NCBI GenBank assembly: GCA_017415515.1
Contig: JAFQGI010000027.1
Location: forward strand, 1-64,000
Direction: 5' to 3'
Length of the DNA: 64,000 nt
DNA from: Clostridia bacterium
GTDB taxonomy: Bacteria > Bacillota > Clostridia > Oscillospirales > Acutalibacteraceae
In this document: piece by piece, positions 1 through 8,193 of the stretch
How positions within the stretch are numbered: the first letter of the stretch is position 1
How the letters are laid out: each line of letters begins with the position of its first letter
Translations under genes and position numbers: made by a program
The notes under the pieces: generated by a model
Seen by the model: the letters and a program-made list of their open reading frames with translations, nothing else
What the model was told of the DNA's origin: nothing
The model's database searches: none

Positions 1-161
1 ATGGTGGCGGGGTTGGAGTTGCACAGCACCACCTCGTAGCCCTCCTCACGCAGAGCCAGGCAAGCCTGGGTGCCGGCATAGTCAAACTCCGCCGCCTGTC
101 CGATGACGATGGGGCCGGAGCCGATGATGAGAATCTTCTTAATATCGGTACGCTTTGCCAT
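1..161 (-). CDS. carB: Carbamoyl-phosphate synthase large subunit, N-terminal fragment
   Basis: Partial gene; only the first 53 codons are in the window and the rest lies to the left. The reverse-strand reading starts [20 protein letters not shown] and continues [13 protein letters not shown], the very conserved N-terminus of the ATP-grasp large subunit that makes carbamoyl phosphate for pyrimidine and arginine synthesis. The ATG is preceded by a GGAGGAA ribosome-binding site and lies 12 bases after the pyrC stop, so the two are probably cotranscribed as a pyrimidine operon. The identification is firm despite the truncation because this glycine-rich start is distinctive. Confidence 0.93.
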   Translation of the reverse strand, partial: MAKRTDIKKILIIGSGPIVIGQAAEFDYAGTQACLALREEGYEVVLCNSNPAT

Positions 162-173
162 ATTGGTTCCTCC

Positions 174-1379
174 TTAGCGCTTATAAACAACCGTTCCGTC
201 GGCAACGGTGAGCACACAGCGACCAAACAAGGTCTGTCCCGTGTAGGGGGTGGCTCTGCCGAGGGTTACAAATTCGTTGGGGTCAACGGTGAACGCTTCG
301 TCCACACGCCACACCGTGAAGCTGTCACGGGTGGGGATACCGAAGCGGCGGCGGGGATTCTCGGTGAGAGCACGGATAACCGTCTCTAACGGAACAAGCC
401 CCGTCTTGACCAAATGGGTGTACACCGCAGGGAATGCGGTCTCTAATCCCACCACGCCGAAGGCGCTGTGTTCCAGTCCTTTTGCCTTTTCCTCCGCCGA
501 GTGAGGGGCGTGGTCGGTGGCGATACAGTCGATGGTGCCGTCGACGAGGCCCTGCACCAGCGCCTCGCGGTCGGCGGCGGAGCGGAGAGGGGGATTCATC
601 TTGAAGCGTCCGTCCTCTTGCAGGACGCTGTCGTCCATGGTGAGGTAATGAGGGGCAGTCTCGCAGGTGACGTCCACCCCCTCCGCTTTTGCCTTGCGGA
701 TGAGATCCACACTCTCCTTGCAGGAGATGTGGCAGACGTGATAGGCGCAACCGGTCTCCTTCGCCAGACGCAGGTCGCGGGCGATGGGCCCCCACTCACT
801 CTCGGAGCAGATGCCCCGATGGCCGTGGGCGGCGGCGTAGGCGCCGTCGTGGATGTAGCCGCCGTGGAGCAGGCTGTTATCCTCGCAGTGGGCGACAATG
901 AGCTTGCCCAGTCGCTTGGCCTCCCACATGGCCTCACGCATCATCGCTTCGCTCTGTACACCCCGTCCGTCATCGGAGAAGGCGATGCAGTGGGGCGCCA
1001 TAGCGGCGAGATCCGCCAGCGCCTCTCCCCTCTGCCCCACCGTGATGGAGCCGTAGGGATGGACACCCACGCCACCCTGCGGGATGAGGTCGAGCTGCTG
1101 TCGCAGATGCGGCAAACTGTCGGGGACAGGATTGAGGTTTGGCATGGTGCACACGTCGGTGTAGCCGCCACGGGCGGCGGCGGCAGAGCCGCTCACCATG
1201 GTCTCTTTATAAGAAAAACCCGGCTCGCGGAAATGCACATGCACATCGCAAAAGCCGGGAAAAACAACGTATTGGGCGGTGGGAGCCGCAGAAAGGGGCA
1301 ACAACTCCGCCGCACGGAAAGCAAAAGAGGAATCCGTCAGCACCGAAACCAGATTTTTCTCAACCATCTGTGCGCTCAT
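174..1379 (-). CDS. pyrC: Dihydroorotase (class I)
   Basis: Cyclises carbamoyl aspartate to dihydroorotate, the third step of pyrimidine synthesis. The 401-residue protein has the metal-binding DVHVHFREPG motif near residues 45-54 and the C-terminal ATDHAPHS motif near residue 290, both typical of zinc amidohydrolases of the dihydroorotase family. Length is slightly below the usual 420-430. The start ATG has a GGGAGGG site seven bases upstream. It is the first gene of a unit continuing into carB, with a good promoter just upstream on the same strand. Confidence 0.95.
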   Translation of the reverse strand: MSAQMVEKNLVSVLTDSSFAFRAAELLPLSAAPTAQYVVFPGFCDVHVHFREPGFSYKETMVSGSAAAARGGYTDVCTMPNLNPVPDSLPHLRQQLDLIPQGGVGVHPYGSITVGQRGEALADLAAMAPHCIAFSDDGRGVQSEAMMREAMWEAKRLGKLIVAHCEDNSLLHGGYIHDGAYAAAHGHRGICSESEWGPIARDLRLAKETGCAYHVCHISCKESVDLIRKAKAEGVDVTCETAPHYLTMDDSVLQEDGRFKMNPPLRSAADREALVQGLVDGTIDCIATDHAPHSAEEKAKGLEHSAFGVVGLETAFPAVYTHLVKTGLVPLETVIRALTENPRRRFGIPTRDSFTVWRVDEAFTVDPNEFVTLGRATPYTGQTLFGRCVLTVADGTVVYKR

Positions 1380-1413
1380 GACGATCCCTCCCTCTGTTTT
1401 AATCTTTCTTGTG

Positions 1414-1443
1414 ATTATACCATAAAGTATAAACCTTTGTCAA
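1414..1443 (-). promoter_or_regulatory. Promoter for pyrC-carB
   Basis: On the minus strand TTGACA (1438-1443) is followed after 18 bases by TATAAT (1414-1419), a perfect pair of vegetative boxes 35 bases upstream of the pyrC start. No PyrR or pyrimidine attenuator could be recognised in the short leader. Confidence 0.75.
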
Positions 1444-1513
1444 CGAAATAAGCGGTTTCAGAATGCAAAAAATCGGGGCTTTTCCCCAGTGAATTCTCGT
1501 GCAAAATGTAGAG

Positions 1514-1545
1514 AAAGCCGCCTTGCATGACGCAAGGCGGCTTTT
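1514..1545 (-). terminator. Terminator after trkH
   Basis: A 13-bp GC-rich stem (AAAGCCGCCTTGC and its complement) sits directly after the trkH stop on the minus strand, followed by a short T-containing tail. Confidence 0.7.
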
Positions 1546-1550
1546 CATCT

Positions 1551-3020
1551 TTATTCCTTCGTCCAAGTGCCGGGGAGCAGAGCCAACACCAGAGGATAGA
1601 TCTCCAGGCGGCCCAGCAGCATCGCAAAGGACAACACCACCTTGGACAGCGTGCCGTAATCGGCGTAGCTGCCGGTGGGGCCCACGGCACCCAAGCCGGG
1701 GCCGATGTTGTTGATGCAAGCGGCCACGGCGGTGAAATTGCTCTCCAAATCAAAAGCGGGCTCCAAACACAGCAATAAGAAAGCCCCGCCGAACAGCAGA
1801 AAATACAACACGATATAGGCAGTGGCAGACTGCACCACCGATTCCTCCACCCGCTTGCCCTCCAAGCGGATGACACCCACCGAACGAGGATGCACCAACC
1901 GTTTGAGCTCGCGGCCCACCGCCTTACCCACCAACATCACGCGGGACACTTTAAGACCGCCGCCGGTGGAGCCGGCGCAGGCGCCGATGAACATCAGCAA
2001 CACCAACACGCACTTAGAGAACATCGGCCAGAGGTTAAAATCGGTGGTGGCATAGCCGGTGGTGGTCATGATGGAGGATACCTGAAAAGCCGAGTGACGC
2101 ACCGTCTCTTCAAAGGTGGTATAGGGCATCTGCGTCCACACGTTGGCCGTGATTGCCGCCACGGAAGCCAGCATGATGCCGCCGTACAGCCACAACTCGC
2201 GGTTGGATAAGGCCGGGCGGAAGGCACGGATCAGCAACAGGTAATACACGTTAAAGTTAACGCCGAACAGCCACATAAACACCGTGATGATCCACTGGCA
2301 GGCGGCATTGTATTCGCCGATGCTGGTGGAATAGATGCCGAAGCCGCCGGTGCCGGCGGTGCCGAAGGTGTGCACCAGACTGTCAAACAGCGGCATACCC
2401 GCCACCAGCAGGCAGATCACCTGTATCACCGTCAAGCCGAAATAGATAAGATAGAGAATTTTGGCGGTGTCCCGCAGGCGGGGCACCAGCTTGCCCACAA
2501 TGGGGCCGGGGGCCTCGGCACGCATCACGTGGATGGTGCGACCAGAGCCGGTGGGCACCAGCGCCATCATCAGCACCAGCACGCCCATACCGCCCACCCA
2601 GTGGGTGAAGCTGCGCCAAAACAGAATGCCGTGGCTCATCGCCAACGCCTCGCCGTGGGCGCCAAGAGTGGTAAGAATGGAAGCGCCGGTGGTGGTGAAG
2701 CCGCTCACCGTCTCGAAAAAGGCGTCCACAAAGTTGGGGATGGCGCCGCTGAACACAAAGGGCAGCGCACCCACCGCCGAGAGGAAAATCCAGCTCAGAG
2801 CGGCAATCACAAAGCCCTCTTTGGCGTAAATGGTCTTATTCTTCGGGCGCAGAATGAGCACCAACAAGCCGCCCACCGCGAGGGCTACCCCCGCCGAGGC
2901 CAACAGTGCCCACACACTGCTCTCGCCATACAGGACACTGCACGCCGCCGGCAGAAGCAGCAACACCGCCTCCAGCAGCAGCAGACGCCCGATCATAGAG
3001 AAAACCATACGATAATTCAT
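1551..3020 (-). CDS. trkH: TrkH-type potassium uptake protein, membrane subunit
   Basis: 489-residue polytopic membrane protein, the K+-conducting subunit of a Trk/Ktr uptake system. It has about ten hydrophobic segments and the pore-region motifs of the family, for example SGFTTTGASIL (about residues 105-115) and GSTGGGLKVSR (about residue 353). It starts 14 bases downstream of the trkA stop, so gate and channel are translated from one message. Length matches TrkH (about 480) rather than the shorter KtrB. Confidence 0.93.
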   Translation of the reverse strand: MNYRMVFSMIGRLLLLEAVLLLLPAACSVLYGESSVWALLASAGVALAVGGLLVLILRPKNKTIYAKEGFVIAALSWIFLSAVGALPFVFSGAIPNFVDAFFETVSGFTTTGASILTTLGAHGEALAMSHGILFWRSFTHWVGGMGVLVLMMALVPTGSGRTIHVMRAEAPGPIVGKLVPRLRDTAKILYLIYFGLTVIQVICLLVAGMPLFDSLVHTFGTAGTGGFGIYSTSIGEYNAACQWIITVFMWLFGVNFNVYYLLLIRAFRPALSNRELWLYGGIMLASVAAITANVWTQMPYTTFEETVRHSAFQVSSIMTTTGYATTDFNLWPMFSKCVLVLLMFIGACAGSTGGGLKVSRVMLVGKAVGRELKRLVHPRSVGVIRLEGKRVEESVVQSATAYIVLYFLLFGGAFLLLCLEPAFDLESNFTAVAACINNIGPGLGAVGPTGSYADYGTLSKVVLSFAMLLGRLEIYPLVLALLPGTWTKE

Positions 3021-3034
3021 ACAGTTCTACCTCG

Positions 3035-4393
3035 TCACTTCAAAATATCGGATAGGTCGTTCAGACGACCGGCGACGGTGATGACCACCACTTTGTCTCC
3101 CGGTAAAATCACATCGTCACCGGTGGGAATGACGGCCTCGCGACCGCGGATGATACCCGCCACCAGCACCTGCCGCTTGAGCTGCATGGTCTTGAGGGGG
3201 ATGTTCACCAAACGGGGATCGTCCTTGACGTTAAACTCCAACGCCTCGGCGCCATCGTCCATCAGGCGGTACAGCGTTTCCACGTTACTGCCCATGGAGT
3301 TCTCCAAGGCACGGGCGTGCTGTGCCAGCATATCGGCAACGATCTTACGGGGAGACACCACGGTCTCCAGACCCAACTGCTCTGCCAAAGAGCCCTGCTC
3401 TTTACGGTTGACCTTGGGAATCACCTTGGCCACCCGGTGGGCGGCGGCAAAGAACGCCAACAGAATATTCTGCTCATCCAGACCGGTCAGCGACACAAAG
3501 GCGTCCATACTGTCCAGTCCTTCCTCCAACAAAAGCTCCTGCTGAGTGCCGTCACCGCAGATAATGGAGGCGGCAGGAAGCAGTTCGCACAAAGCCTCGC
3601 ACCGTTCCCGATCCTCATCGATGATCTTCACCTCGGTGCCGGCCGCCAGCAGACGTTTTGCTAAATAGAAAGCGGTGCGGCTACCGCCAAGGATCATCAC
3701 CTTGCGCGCCTGCTTGCGCTTGGTACCCATATTGCGGAGCAGTTTTTGTAATTCGCGGTGCTTTGCGGTAATGCCGATGCGGTCACCATCCTGCAGGACG
3801 AAATCGCCGCCGGGGATGAATACCTCGTCCCCTCTCTGCACCACACAGACCAAGAAGGTGGCTTTGAGCTTGTCGCGCAACGCATATAGAGGGGTGCCGA
3901 CAAAGGGGCTGTCCTCTTTGAGCTTAATTTCGATCATCTCGAAATTGCCACGGGCGAAGGTTTCCAGCTTGACCGCTGCCGGCAAACGGAGAATATGGTA
4001 TATCTCCAGCGCCGCCAGACGGTCAGGGTTGATGGCCAGCGACAGATCCAGCAACTCCTTCATCTTTACCAAACTGTCATCGTTAAATTCCGTCTTGCGA
4101 ATACGGGCCACGGTGTTGGGGGCACCCATCTTCTTGGCCACGTGACAGCACAGCATATTCACCTCATCCGATCCGGTGGCGGCCACCACCAAATCGGCAT
4201 CCGCCACGCCTGCCTCAGCCAGCGTTTCGCAATCCGCGCCGTTGCCGCAGACGGTCATCACATCGTAGATGTTGGTGATATTGGTCAAAGGCAACGGACG
4301 GATGTCTACCACCGTCACATTGTGACCCTCCTCCACCAAGCTTTCCAGCACGGTGGTGCCGATCTTACCGCAGCCCACAACGATGATATTCAT
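3035..4393 (-). CDS. trkA: Trk system potassium uptake regulator TrkA
   Basis: Cytoplasmic nucleotide-binding gate of the potassium channel. The 452-residue protein is a tandem of two RCK units: VVGCGKIGTTVLES near residue 5 and MILGGSRTAFYLAK near residue 230 are the two Rossmann glycine loops, each followed by an RCK-C domain. An in-frame ATG 75 bases further upstream exists, but the chosen start has an AAGGAGG site and begins exactly at the first Rossmann strand. Followed by trkH. Confidence 0.93.
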   Translation of the reverse strand: MNIIVVGCGKIGTTVLESLVEEGHNVTVVDIRPLPLTNITNIYDVMTVCGNGADCETLAEAGVADADLVVAATGSDEVNMLCCHVAKKMGAPNTVARIRKTEFNDDSLVKMKELLDLSLAINPDRLAALEIYHILRLPAAVKLETFARGNFEMIEIKLKEDSPFVGTPLYALRDKLKATFLVCVVQRGDEVFIPGGDFVLQDGDRIGITAKHRELQKLLRNMGTKRKQARKVMILGGSRTAFYLAKRLLAAGTEVKIIDEDRERCEALCELLPAASIICGDGTQQELLLEEGLDSMDAFVSLTGLDEQNILLAFFAAAHRVAKVIPKVNRKEQGSLAEQLGLETVVSPRKIVADMLAQHARALENSMGSNVETLYRLMDDGAEALEFNVKDDPRLVNIPLKTMQLKRQVLVAGIIRGREAVIPTGDDVILPGDKVVVITVAGRLNDLSDILK

Positions 4394-4436
4394 AAACAAG
4401 CCTCCTTGTAAGGAAGATCTGAATAGACACGAAAGC

Positions 4437-4465
4437 ATTGTAGCACATCGTTTTTTGTTTTGCAA
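4437..4465 (-). promoter_or_regulatory. Promoter for trkA-trkH
   Basis: Minus-strand TTGCAA (4460-4465) and TACAAT (4437-4442) are separated by 17 bases, upstream of trkA. It overlaps the end of the neighbouring lipoprotein terminator. Confidence 0.6.
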
Positions 4466-4467
4466 CA

Positions 4468-4500
4468 AAAACCGTGGTTTGTATCACAAACCACGGTTTC
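4468..4500 (-). terminator. Terminator of the 4506-5120 lipoprotein gene
   Basis: AAACCGTGGTTTG pairs with its complement across a 4-5 base loop immediately after the stop codon, with T residues following on the minus strand. Confidence 0.75.
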
Positions 4501-4505
4501 ATGAT

Positions 4506-5120
4506 TTACTCTTTTGTCATATCAACAAAGATGGTCTTGCTGCCGGACTCGGTGCGGTAGGTGACCGACAGGACCCCCTCCTCGTTCACCGAAAAATCCT
4601 CCATCGGATCGCTGTCGGTCAACGCGCCCTCCAACGTGTAGACGCCGAGAGGCTCCACGGAATCAAACGCATCCGCCACAAACACATGGTACTTTTCGGT
4701 TCGGAAATCCACATAGGCAACGCGGTTGCCCACCGCCGCCAGATAGCCGCCGTAGGTGCTGGAAACTCTGCCCCTCTGAATGTCGCAGAACTTAGCCCAA
4801 CGAGCACCCACACCGGTCCCGGCCTGGCCGTGGATCACCAGCACGTTTTCATCGGCTACCGTGAAAGAGACCGGTCGGTCCATCGTTTGCTCGGCGCACA
4901 GGATGCCGCCGCCACGCCATTCCACCTCATAGGAATAGGTACCGTCCGCATTTTCGGTGTAGGTGTAGCATTCCTCCGCTTTCAGGTCGGGATTGGGCTG
5001 CGGTCCGGCAGGGGCGGTGGTTTCCGTGGTGGCGGAGTCCTTCGGCCGGTCCGCGTTGCAACCGGCCAACACCAGGCAAAAACACAGCACCAGCGCCATA
5101 AAGGTTACGCATTTTTTCAT
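4506..5120 (-). CDS. Putative lipoprotein of unknown function
   Basis: 204-residue secreted protein with a type II signal peptide (MKKCVTFMAL..., lipobox LAGC, Cys21), then a Thr/Ala-rich linker and a beta-rich domain. No catalytic motif was recognised. The ORF could open 33 bases earlier, but the chosen ATG has a GAGGTGTTTCCT-type ribosome-binding site and starts the signal peptide. It lies 29 bases after the PHP gene stop and may be cotranscribed with it. Function unknown. Confidence 0.75.
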   Translation of the reverse strand: MKKCVTFMALVLCFCLVLAGCNADRPKDSATTETTAPAGPQPNPDLKAEECYTYTENADGTYSYEVEWRGGGILCAEQTMDRPVSFTVADENVLVIHGQAGTGVGARWAKFCDIQRGRVSSTYGGYLAAVGNRVAYVDFRTEKYHVFVADAFDSVEPLGVYTLEGALTDSDPMEDFSVNEEGVLSVTYRTESGSKTIFVDMTKE

Positions 5121-5149
5121 AGGAAACACCTCTTTTGATATCATTCGCA

Positions 5150-5842
5150 TCATTTTGTGCTCACGGTATAGATCTCGTATTCCTCGTCCCGTAAAACCTG
5201 CACCAGTTCTTCGGGGGTGCGGATGCGGTGGTCAACGGCAATGCCGTAGCGAGGGCAGGAATGGGCTTGGTGGGCGTCCGAGCCGGCGGTGATGGGCAAC
5301 CCCATCTCGGCGGCGTAGTTGACGGCACGGAGATTATCCACCTCAGGGTTGCCCGCGTTGTAGCCCTCGATGCCGTCAAAGTATTCCGCAGGCAACGGCT
5401 CCCACGGGCGGGCGATATAATCCCGCACACGGAAAGGATGAGCCTGATAGATCAGCGCCCCTGCCTCGTGGACGATGTTGCTCAGGTGTGCCAAGTCCAC
5501 GGGGGTGTCGCGAAGCTCGGGATGGTCGTAAAGAAACTGGGGGGTGATGCCGTAGAGCAGCACCTCTTTGCCGTCCCCCACCCCCTCCTCGATGCCGAAG
5601 AGGATGTCGATGCCGATCTTGTCCCCCACCGCTTTGGCCCGCAGCCAGGCGTCCTCGTAGGCGGCGACGAAATCCGCCCAAGGGATGTTGCGGCGGATGG
5701 CGGTGTAGCCGTGAAAGAAGTGGTCGGTGATCACACAGCCGGCGTAGCCCTCGGCTTTCAGGTCATAGGGCAGCTCCTCGGGAGAAATCACGCCACACCC
5801 GCTGCAAGCGCCGGTGTGCTGATGCAATTCGTAGATGTACAT
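5150..5842 (-). CDS. PHP-domain phosphoesterase
   Basis: 230-residue member of the polymerase-and-histidinol-phosphatase (PHP) superfamily. Metal ligands are visible: ELHQHTG (residues 5-11), VITDHFF (about 38), YQAHPFR (about 135) and AGSDAHQ (about 195). The family hydrolyses phosphoesters with two or three metals. This size resembles the TrpH/YciV or stand-alone PHP group, whose substrates vary, so no exact reaction is assigned. It starts a minus-strand unit with the downstream lipoprotein and has a strong promoter. Confidence 0.8.
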   Translation of the reverse strand: MYIYELHQHTGACSGCGVISPEELPYDLKAEGYAGCVITDHFFHGYTAIRRNIPWADFVAAYEDAWLRAKAVGDKIGIDILFGIEEGVGDGKEVLLYGITPQFLYDHPELRDTPVDLAHLSNIVHEAGALIYQAHPFRVRDYIARPWEPLPAEYFDGIEGYNAGNPEVDNLRAVNYAAEMGLPITAGSDAHQAHSCPRYGIAVDHRIRTPEELVQVLRDEEYEIYTVSTK

Positions 5843-5877
5843 AGATGATTTCTCCTTTCGAGTGGTTTTACCTTTTC

Positions 5878-5907
5878 ATTATACCCTTTCTTGGGCAGAA
5901 TTGTCAA
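5878..5907 (-). promoter_or_regulatory. Promoter for the PHP gene and lipoprotein
   Basis: Minus-strand TTGACA (5902-5907), 18-base spacer, TATAAT (5878-5883), a consensus vegetative promoter 36 bases upstream of the PHP start codon. Confidence 0.75.
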
Positions 5908-5930
5908 CGAAATTCGCCGACCAACGACAA

Positions 5931-5965
5931 AAAACACACCCTCCAATGTTGGGAGGGCGTGTTTT
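5931..5965 (-). terminator. Terminator after the PASTA lipoprotein gene
   Basis: AAAACACACCCTCC pairs (with a G-T pair) with GGAGGGCGTGTTTT around a short loop, ten bases after the stop; the minus strand continues with T residues. Confidence 0.75.
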
Positions 5966-5975
5966 GCATTATTGA

Positions 5976-7151
5976 TTAATCGTCAATGTAATCATCCATG
6001 ATCGCCGTCCAAGTGCCCTCAACAGGGTCGATACACACTCTGGCATACTTGATGTACGTGTCGGAAGACGCTTCCTTCACGCTAACGACTACATAATACT
6101 CTTCCTCGCTGGGGTGAGCAGTCAAAGTAAAGGTCAGCTTATCCGTTGTATAGGAGGGATTGTAACTGGGGTTGTTGTACTTCTCGGTCAAAGCGTCATT
6201 GGGCGTGCCGTTCACAACCACGCTGATGTTCAGCGCCTTGTTGACGTTCTTGCCGTTTTTATCCTTAGGCCACTCCAACTCCACCGTCACATCTTTCAGG
6301 CCGTTGCTGACCACCAAAGTGATGGACACGTCGGAGGAAATCTCCTCCGGCAGTTCTTCCATCAGCACGTTGTCAATCTTAACACCCATGACCGTGCCCT
6401 TTTTCGCATAGGCAGCGTCCGCATAATTCTCCGCAGAATAGGAGATGGCACCAACAAAACCGCGATTGGTCAAAATGCTGGCTGCCGTTTCTTGTGTCTC
6501 ACCGATAATCATATCGGGGAATTCGATGGGCTCCAACACGGCAGGACCCGTGCTGACCACCATCAACACCTTTGTACCATAGAGATAACTTTGTCCCTTG
6601 TTGATGTTAATGCTAATCACGTGATTGACAGGGATGTTATCGCTGCTGCTGGCAATCTCATTGACCACAAAGCCTGTATCCTGCAACAGCTTACGAACGT
6701 CATCCTTGTGGGCCCCCTCAATCTCTGCACGGACATCCAAAGAGATATCCTTCGGCGTAGCGCTGTTGATGTACAGCGTGACGGTAGCGCCCTTCTTTAC
6801 CGTTTTTCCGGCAGCAGGCTCTTGTTTGAATACCTCACCCTTCTTAAGCTCAGGGTTGTTGGCATCCTCCCACTTGATTTTCAGGTCGTAATTCGAGGCA
6901 TATTTGGATACACCTTCAATTTCGGTGTAGTACATCATGCCGATGAATCTGGGAACCGTCACTTCGTTGATTTCCGATTTCAGCGTCGCCTCTTGCTTTT
7001 TCAGTTCATCCAATTCTTCTTCCAGGTCTTCTATTTCTTCTTGGAGATCCTCCAATTCCTCTTCTTTGCTCTTTTTATCGTCCCCGCAAGCGGTGACGAA
7101 CAAGCAAAACGTCAGCACCAACGCCAACAAAAATGCGAATTTCCGTTTCAT
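5976..7151 (-). CDS. Lipoprotein with coiled coil and PASTA domains
   Basis: 391-residue surface lipoprotein. Signal peptide with lipobox VTAC (Cys22), a heptad-rich coiled coil of E/L/D residues (about 28-62), then three PASTA-like repeats (about 65-285) with typical endings such as VKKGATVTLYIN and LVVSNG, and a C-terminal beta domain. PASTA modules bind peptidoglycan fragments or beta-lactams in Ser/Thr kinases and class B PBPs. Here there is neither kinase nor transpeptidase, only a lipid anchor, so a wall-binding or scaffold role is inferred. The ATG at 7149-7151 is chosen because its GGAGGAG site is correctly spaced; the ATG six bases earlier touches that site. Confidence 0.82.
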   Translation of the reverse strand: MKRKFAFLLALVLTFCLFVTACGDDKKSKEEELEDLQEEIEDLEEELDELKKQEATLKSEINEVTVPRFIGMMYYTEIEGVSKYASNYDLKIKWEDANNPELKKGEVFKQEPAAGKTVKKGATVTLYINSATPKDISLDVRAEIEGAHKDDVRKLLQDTGFVVNEIASSSDNIPVNHVISININKGQSYLYGTKVLMVVSTGPAVLEPIEFPDMIIGETQETAASILTNRGFVGAISYSAENYADAAYAKKGTVMGVKIDNVLMEELPEEISSDVSITLVVSNGLKDVTVELEWPKDKNGKNVNKALNISVVVNGTPNDALTEKYNNPSYNPSYTTDKLTFTLTAHPSEEEYYVVVSVKEASSDTYIKYARVCIDPVEGTWTAIMDDYIDD

Positions 7152-7225
7152 AGACATCTCCTCCGTTGTACGGTAGTTTATATCACCATTCTATCACCCA
7201 AAAAACAATTTTTCAACCGAAAAGA

Positions 7226-7254
7226 TTGCATCGGGGAGAAAAATATGATAAAAT
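7226..7254 (+). promoter_or_regulatory. Promoter for the HAD phosphatase gene
   Basis: TTGCAT (7226-7231), 17-base spacer, TAAAAT (7249-7254), about 30 bases before the start codon. Confidence 0.6.
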
Positions 7255-7284
7255 CCCTCCATTATGAGAAAACGAGGGATAACT

Positions 7285-7935
7285 ATGACAAAAGCGGTGA
7301 TTTTCGATCTGGACGGCACGCTGCTCAACACCCTGGGCGACCTGACGGCGGCGGTCAACCACGGCCTTGCCGCCTGCGGCTTGCCGCACCGCACCGAGGA
7401 CGAGGTGCGCTCCTTCCTGGGCGACGGCGTGAAAGAGCTTATCGCCCGTTCCTGCCCTGCCGATGCGGAGGAATCCACCAAGGCGGCGGTGCTGGCGGCG
7501 TATCTCCCCTACTACGCCGCCCACAATATGGACCTCACCGCCCCTTATGAGGGCGTGATGGAATTGCTGACCGACCTGCGTCAGCAAGGGGTGAAAACCG
7601 CGGTGGTAAGCAATAAGCACGACCCCGCCGTGCAGGCTCTGTGCGCCCACTATTTCGGCGGTCTGCTGGATCTGGCGGTGGGTGGCGGCAACAGCCGCCC
7701 GCTGAAGCCTGCCCCCAACAGCCTACTGTATGCGATAGAACGGCTGGGTGTTACCCTCGACAACGTGTGGTACGTGGGGGATTCGGTGCAGGACGTGATG
7801 ACCGCCCGCAACGCGGGAGTAAAATGTGCCGCCGTCACCTGGGGGTTCCAAGACCCCCACCGTTTGGCGGCAGAAAACCCCACCGCATTAGCGAACGACG
7901 CGGAGGAATTGCGTAAAATCCTGCTGTCCGTGTAA
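7285..7935 (+). CDS. HAD-family hydrolase, phosphoglycolate phosphatase-like
   Basis: 216-residue HAD-IA phosphatase. Motif I is VIFDLDGTLL (residues 5-14, nucleophile Asp and general acid Asp), motif II is VVSNKHD, and motif IV is WYVGDSVQDVMTARNAG. A helical cap lies between motifs I and II, as in phosphoglycolate phosphatase (Gph) and PpaX. The substrate cannot be read from the sequence, so no symbol is given. An upstream in-frame ATG at 7264 is rejected because the GAGGGA site precedes the 7285 ATG and homologues start with the DxD strand. It stands alone, followed by a palindromic repeat. Confidence 0.85.
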   Translation: MTKAVIFDLDGTLLNTLGDLTAAVNHGLAACGLPHRTEDEVRSFLGDGVKELIARSCPADAEESTKAAVLAAYLPYYAAHNMDLTAPYEGVMELLTDLRQQGVKTAVVSNKHDPAVQALCAHYFGGLLDLAVGGGNSRPLKPAPNSLLYAIERLGVTLDNVWYVGDSVQDVMTARNAGVKCAAVTWGFQDPHRLAAENPTALANDAEELRKILLSV

Positions 7936-7950
7936 ACGTCAATACGCCTC

Positions 7951-8023
7951 GTAGGGGAGGGCCTCTGTGCCCTCCCGAAAGGATAACGTCCTTGTGCGGG
8001 AGGGGATGGAACCCCTCCCCTAC
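7951..8023. repeat. Dispersed inverted repeat, GTAGGGGAGGG type
   Basis: Ends are inverted: GTAGGGGAGGG on the left and CCCCTCCCCTAC on the right, with inner GCCCTCCCG / CGGGAGGGG segments. A second copy lies at 55721-55793 with nearly identical arms but a different middle, so the arms, not the loop, are conserved. It may form a long hairpin in the message after the phosphatase gene. Confidence 0.8.
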
Positions 8024-8112
8024 AACGTCTATGTAAGGTTGGTGCGCGATGAGGTTTCCCTACAACGCCGACACCAAACAGGCACTTTTCCGCAATCTCA
8101 CGTAATAACACA

Positions 8113-8142
8113 TTGACAAATAAGTATCAAATGTAGTATAAT
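8113..8142 (+). promoter_or_regulatory. Promoter for acn-icd-deoC
   Basis: TTGACA (8113-8118), 18-base spacer, TATAAT (8137-8142): exact consensus boxes about 50 bases upstream of the aconitase start. No CcpC- or CodY-type operator was recognised. Confidence 0.8.
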
Positions 8143-8193
8143 CGAAAAATAATACACTTTTTCCCTTTAAAGTACGGAAAGGAAGCGACAACT

